Of a stretch of 64,000 nt of DNA, positions 63,447 to 64,000 are shown piece by piece. Source of the DNA: Agrilutibacter niabensis (GTDB taxonomy: Bacteria > Pseudomonadota > Gammaproteobacteria > Xanthomonadales > Xanthomonadaceae); the NCBI RefSeq assembly GCF_042657165.1, contig NZ_JBHSNJ010000012.1, positions 1,674,001 through 1,738,000 on the forward strand. The letters run 5' to 3'. A model generated the notes under the pieces. That model saw nothing but the letters and a program-made list of their open reading frames with translations, did no database searches and was not told where the DNA came from. Position 1 is the first letter of the stretch, and every line of letters starts with the position of its first letter. The position numbers and the translations under genes are program-made.

Positions 63447-64000
63447 TCAATGGGTGAGCCGCGTCGCCGCCCATTCCGAGGCCGGGCGGGCGCGGGAGAA
63501 CAGGAAGCCCTGCCCCAGCTCGCAACCGATCTCCAGCAGGCAATCGCGCTGCTCGTCGGTCTCGACACCCTCCGCAACCACGTCCATCCCCAGCGTCCGC
63601 GCCATCGCCAGCACCGCGCGAACCACCGCCGTGCTGCCACCGCGCTCGCCCTGCTGCAGCGCGCTCACGAACGAGCGATCGATCTTGAGCGTATGCAGCG
63701 GGAAGCGATGCAGGTAACTCAGCGAGGAGTAGCCGGTGCCGAAGTCGTCCAGCGCGGCCACAACCCCGGCGTCGCGCAGGGCTTCCAGTGTGGTGCGCAC
63801 CTGCTCCGGATTGTCGAGCAGCGCGCCTTCGGTGACCTCCAGGCGAACGCGATCGTGCGCGAGGTGGTACGCATCGAACAGCTGCAGCATCTGCCGCGCC
63901 AGCAGCGGCGAGCGGAAATGCCGGGGCGAGACATTGATCGTGACATAGCCGACGTCGGCGCCCAGCTGGCCGATCGAGCCGCAGGTTTTTTCGAACATCT
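63447..64000 (-). CDS. EAL-domain cyclic-di-GMP phosphodiesterase, N-terminus outside window
   Basis: The C-terminal part of an EAL domain, about 184 codons. Catalytic motifs visible: INVSPRHFRSP, RLEVTEGALLDN (Glu), LDDFGTGYSSLSYL (Asp-Asp), TLKIDRSFV (Lys) and VVAEGVETDEQ (Glu). These match active phosphodiesterases that cleave c-di-GMP to pGpG. The EAL motif itself and any sensor or GGDEF domain lie beyond base 64000. The ATG-initiated fragment at 63998 is not the real start. Confidence 0.92.
   Translation of the reverse strand, partial: MFEKTCGSIGQLGADVGYVTINVSPRHFRSPLLARQMLQLFDAYHLAHDRVRLEVTEGALLDNPEQVRTTLEALRDAGVVAALDDFGTGYSSLSYLHRFPLHTLKIDRSFVSALQQGERGGSTAVVRAVLAMARTLGMDVVAEGVETDEQRDCLLEIGCELGQGFLFSRARPASEWAATRLTH

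Noticed and set aside
60193..63717. 1174-codon frame across parC and tpm
   Set aside because: Arg/Pro/Ala-rich shadow frame; ParC and Tpm are complete in their own frames.

Overview
The window is high-GC chromosomal DNA from a gammaproteobacterium, most likely of the Xanthomonadaceae/Lysobacteraceae (Lysobacter-like). This rests on protein character, the murJ / rpsT / rplU-rpmA-obgE arrangement, an OprO/P porin beside tandem pstS genes, and a TonB-receptor-fed peptide locus. I see no insertion sequence, prophage, integrase or CRISPR array. Gene density is high and operons are tightly packed, often with 1 to 14 nt overlaps.

Region 1 (1-13373) is housekeeping: the N-terminal part of MurJ, ribosomal proteins S20, L27 and L21, ObgE, UvrA, a thioesterase, a PCu(A)C copper chaperone, an ECI1-like enoyl-CoA isomerase, mercaptopyruvate sulfurtransferase, a CoA diphosphatase with a DUF1289 protein, a divergent FKBP-type protein, enoyl-CoA hydratase, a small CxxC protein and endonuclease III. 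Region 2 (13374-20885) is a phosphate-starvation block: phosphate porin, secreted PstS, lipoprotein PstS, PstC, PstA, PstB and PhoU. PHO-box-like 11-bp repeats lie in front of the first three genes.

Region 3 (20952-23744) is a candidate metal-peptide (HvfABC/bufferin type) locus. It has an ECF-type sigma factor, a secreted precursor with two EF-hand loops and five EGKCG motifs, a DUF692 (MNIO) maturase and a DUF2063 partner. Region 4 (23786-28516) holds RNase T, a SugE/Gdx exporter behind a guanidine-II (mini-ykkC) riboswitch, RlmB, RNase R, tRNA-Leu(CAG) and REP-like hairpins.

Region 5 (28749-36517) is an AraC regulator divergent from a catabolic operon: quinone oxidoreductase, TauD/TfdA dioxygenase, BKACE beta-keto acid cleavage enzyme, MFS transporter, FrnE-like DsbA, YeiH family exporter and a small serine hydrolase. 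Converging on it is region 6 (36524-45007): DUF1302, DUF1329, a YCF48-like beta-propeller, an MMPL/RND permease and an acyl-CoA ligase. A large MalT-type LuxR regulator lies upstream, 45281-47938.

Region 7 (48040-59763) looks like a scavenging system for D-amino-acid peptides or peptidoglycan fragments. Operon A is TonB receptor, DgcN, YkvI-like permease and a secreted serine hydrolase. Operon B is a second serine hydrolase, a DgcA-like epimerase and a POT-type permease. Both start from nearly identical promoters (54459-54489 and 58975-59005), and an XRE-cupin regulator lies beside the second. The window ends with Rnk, ParC, thiopurine methyltransferase and the C-terminal part of an EAL phosphodiesterase.
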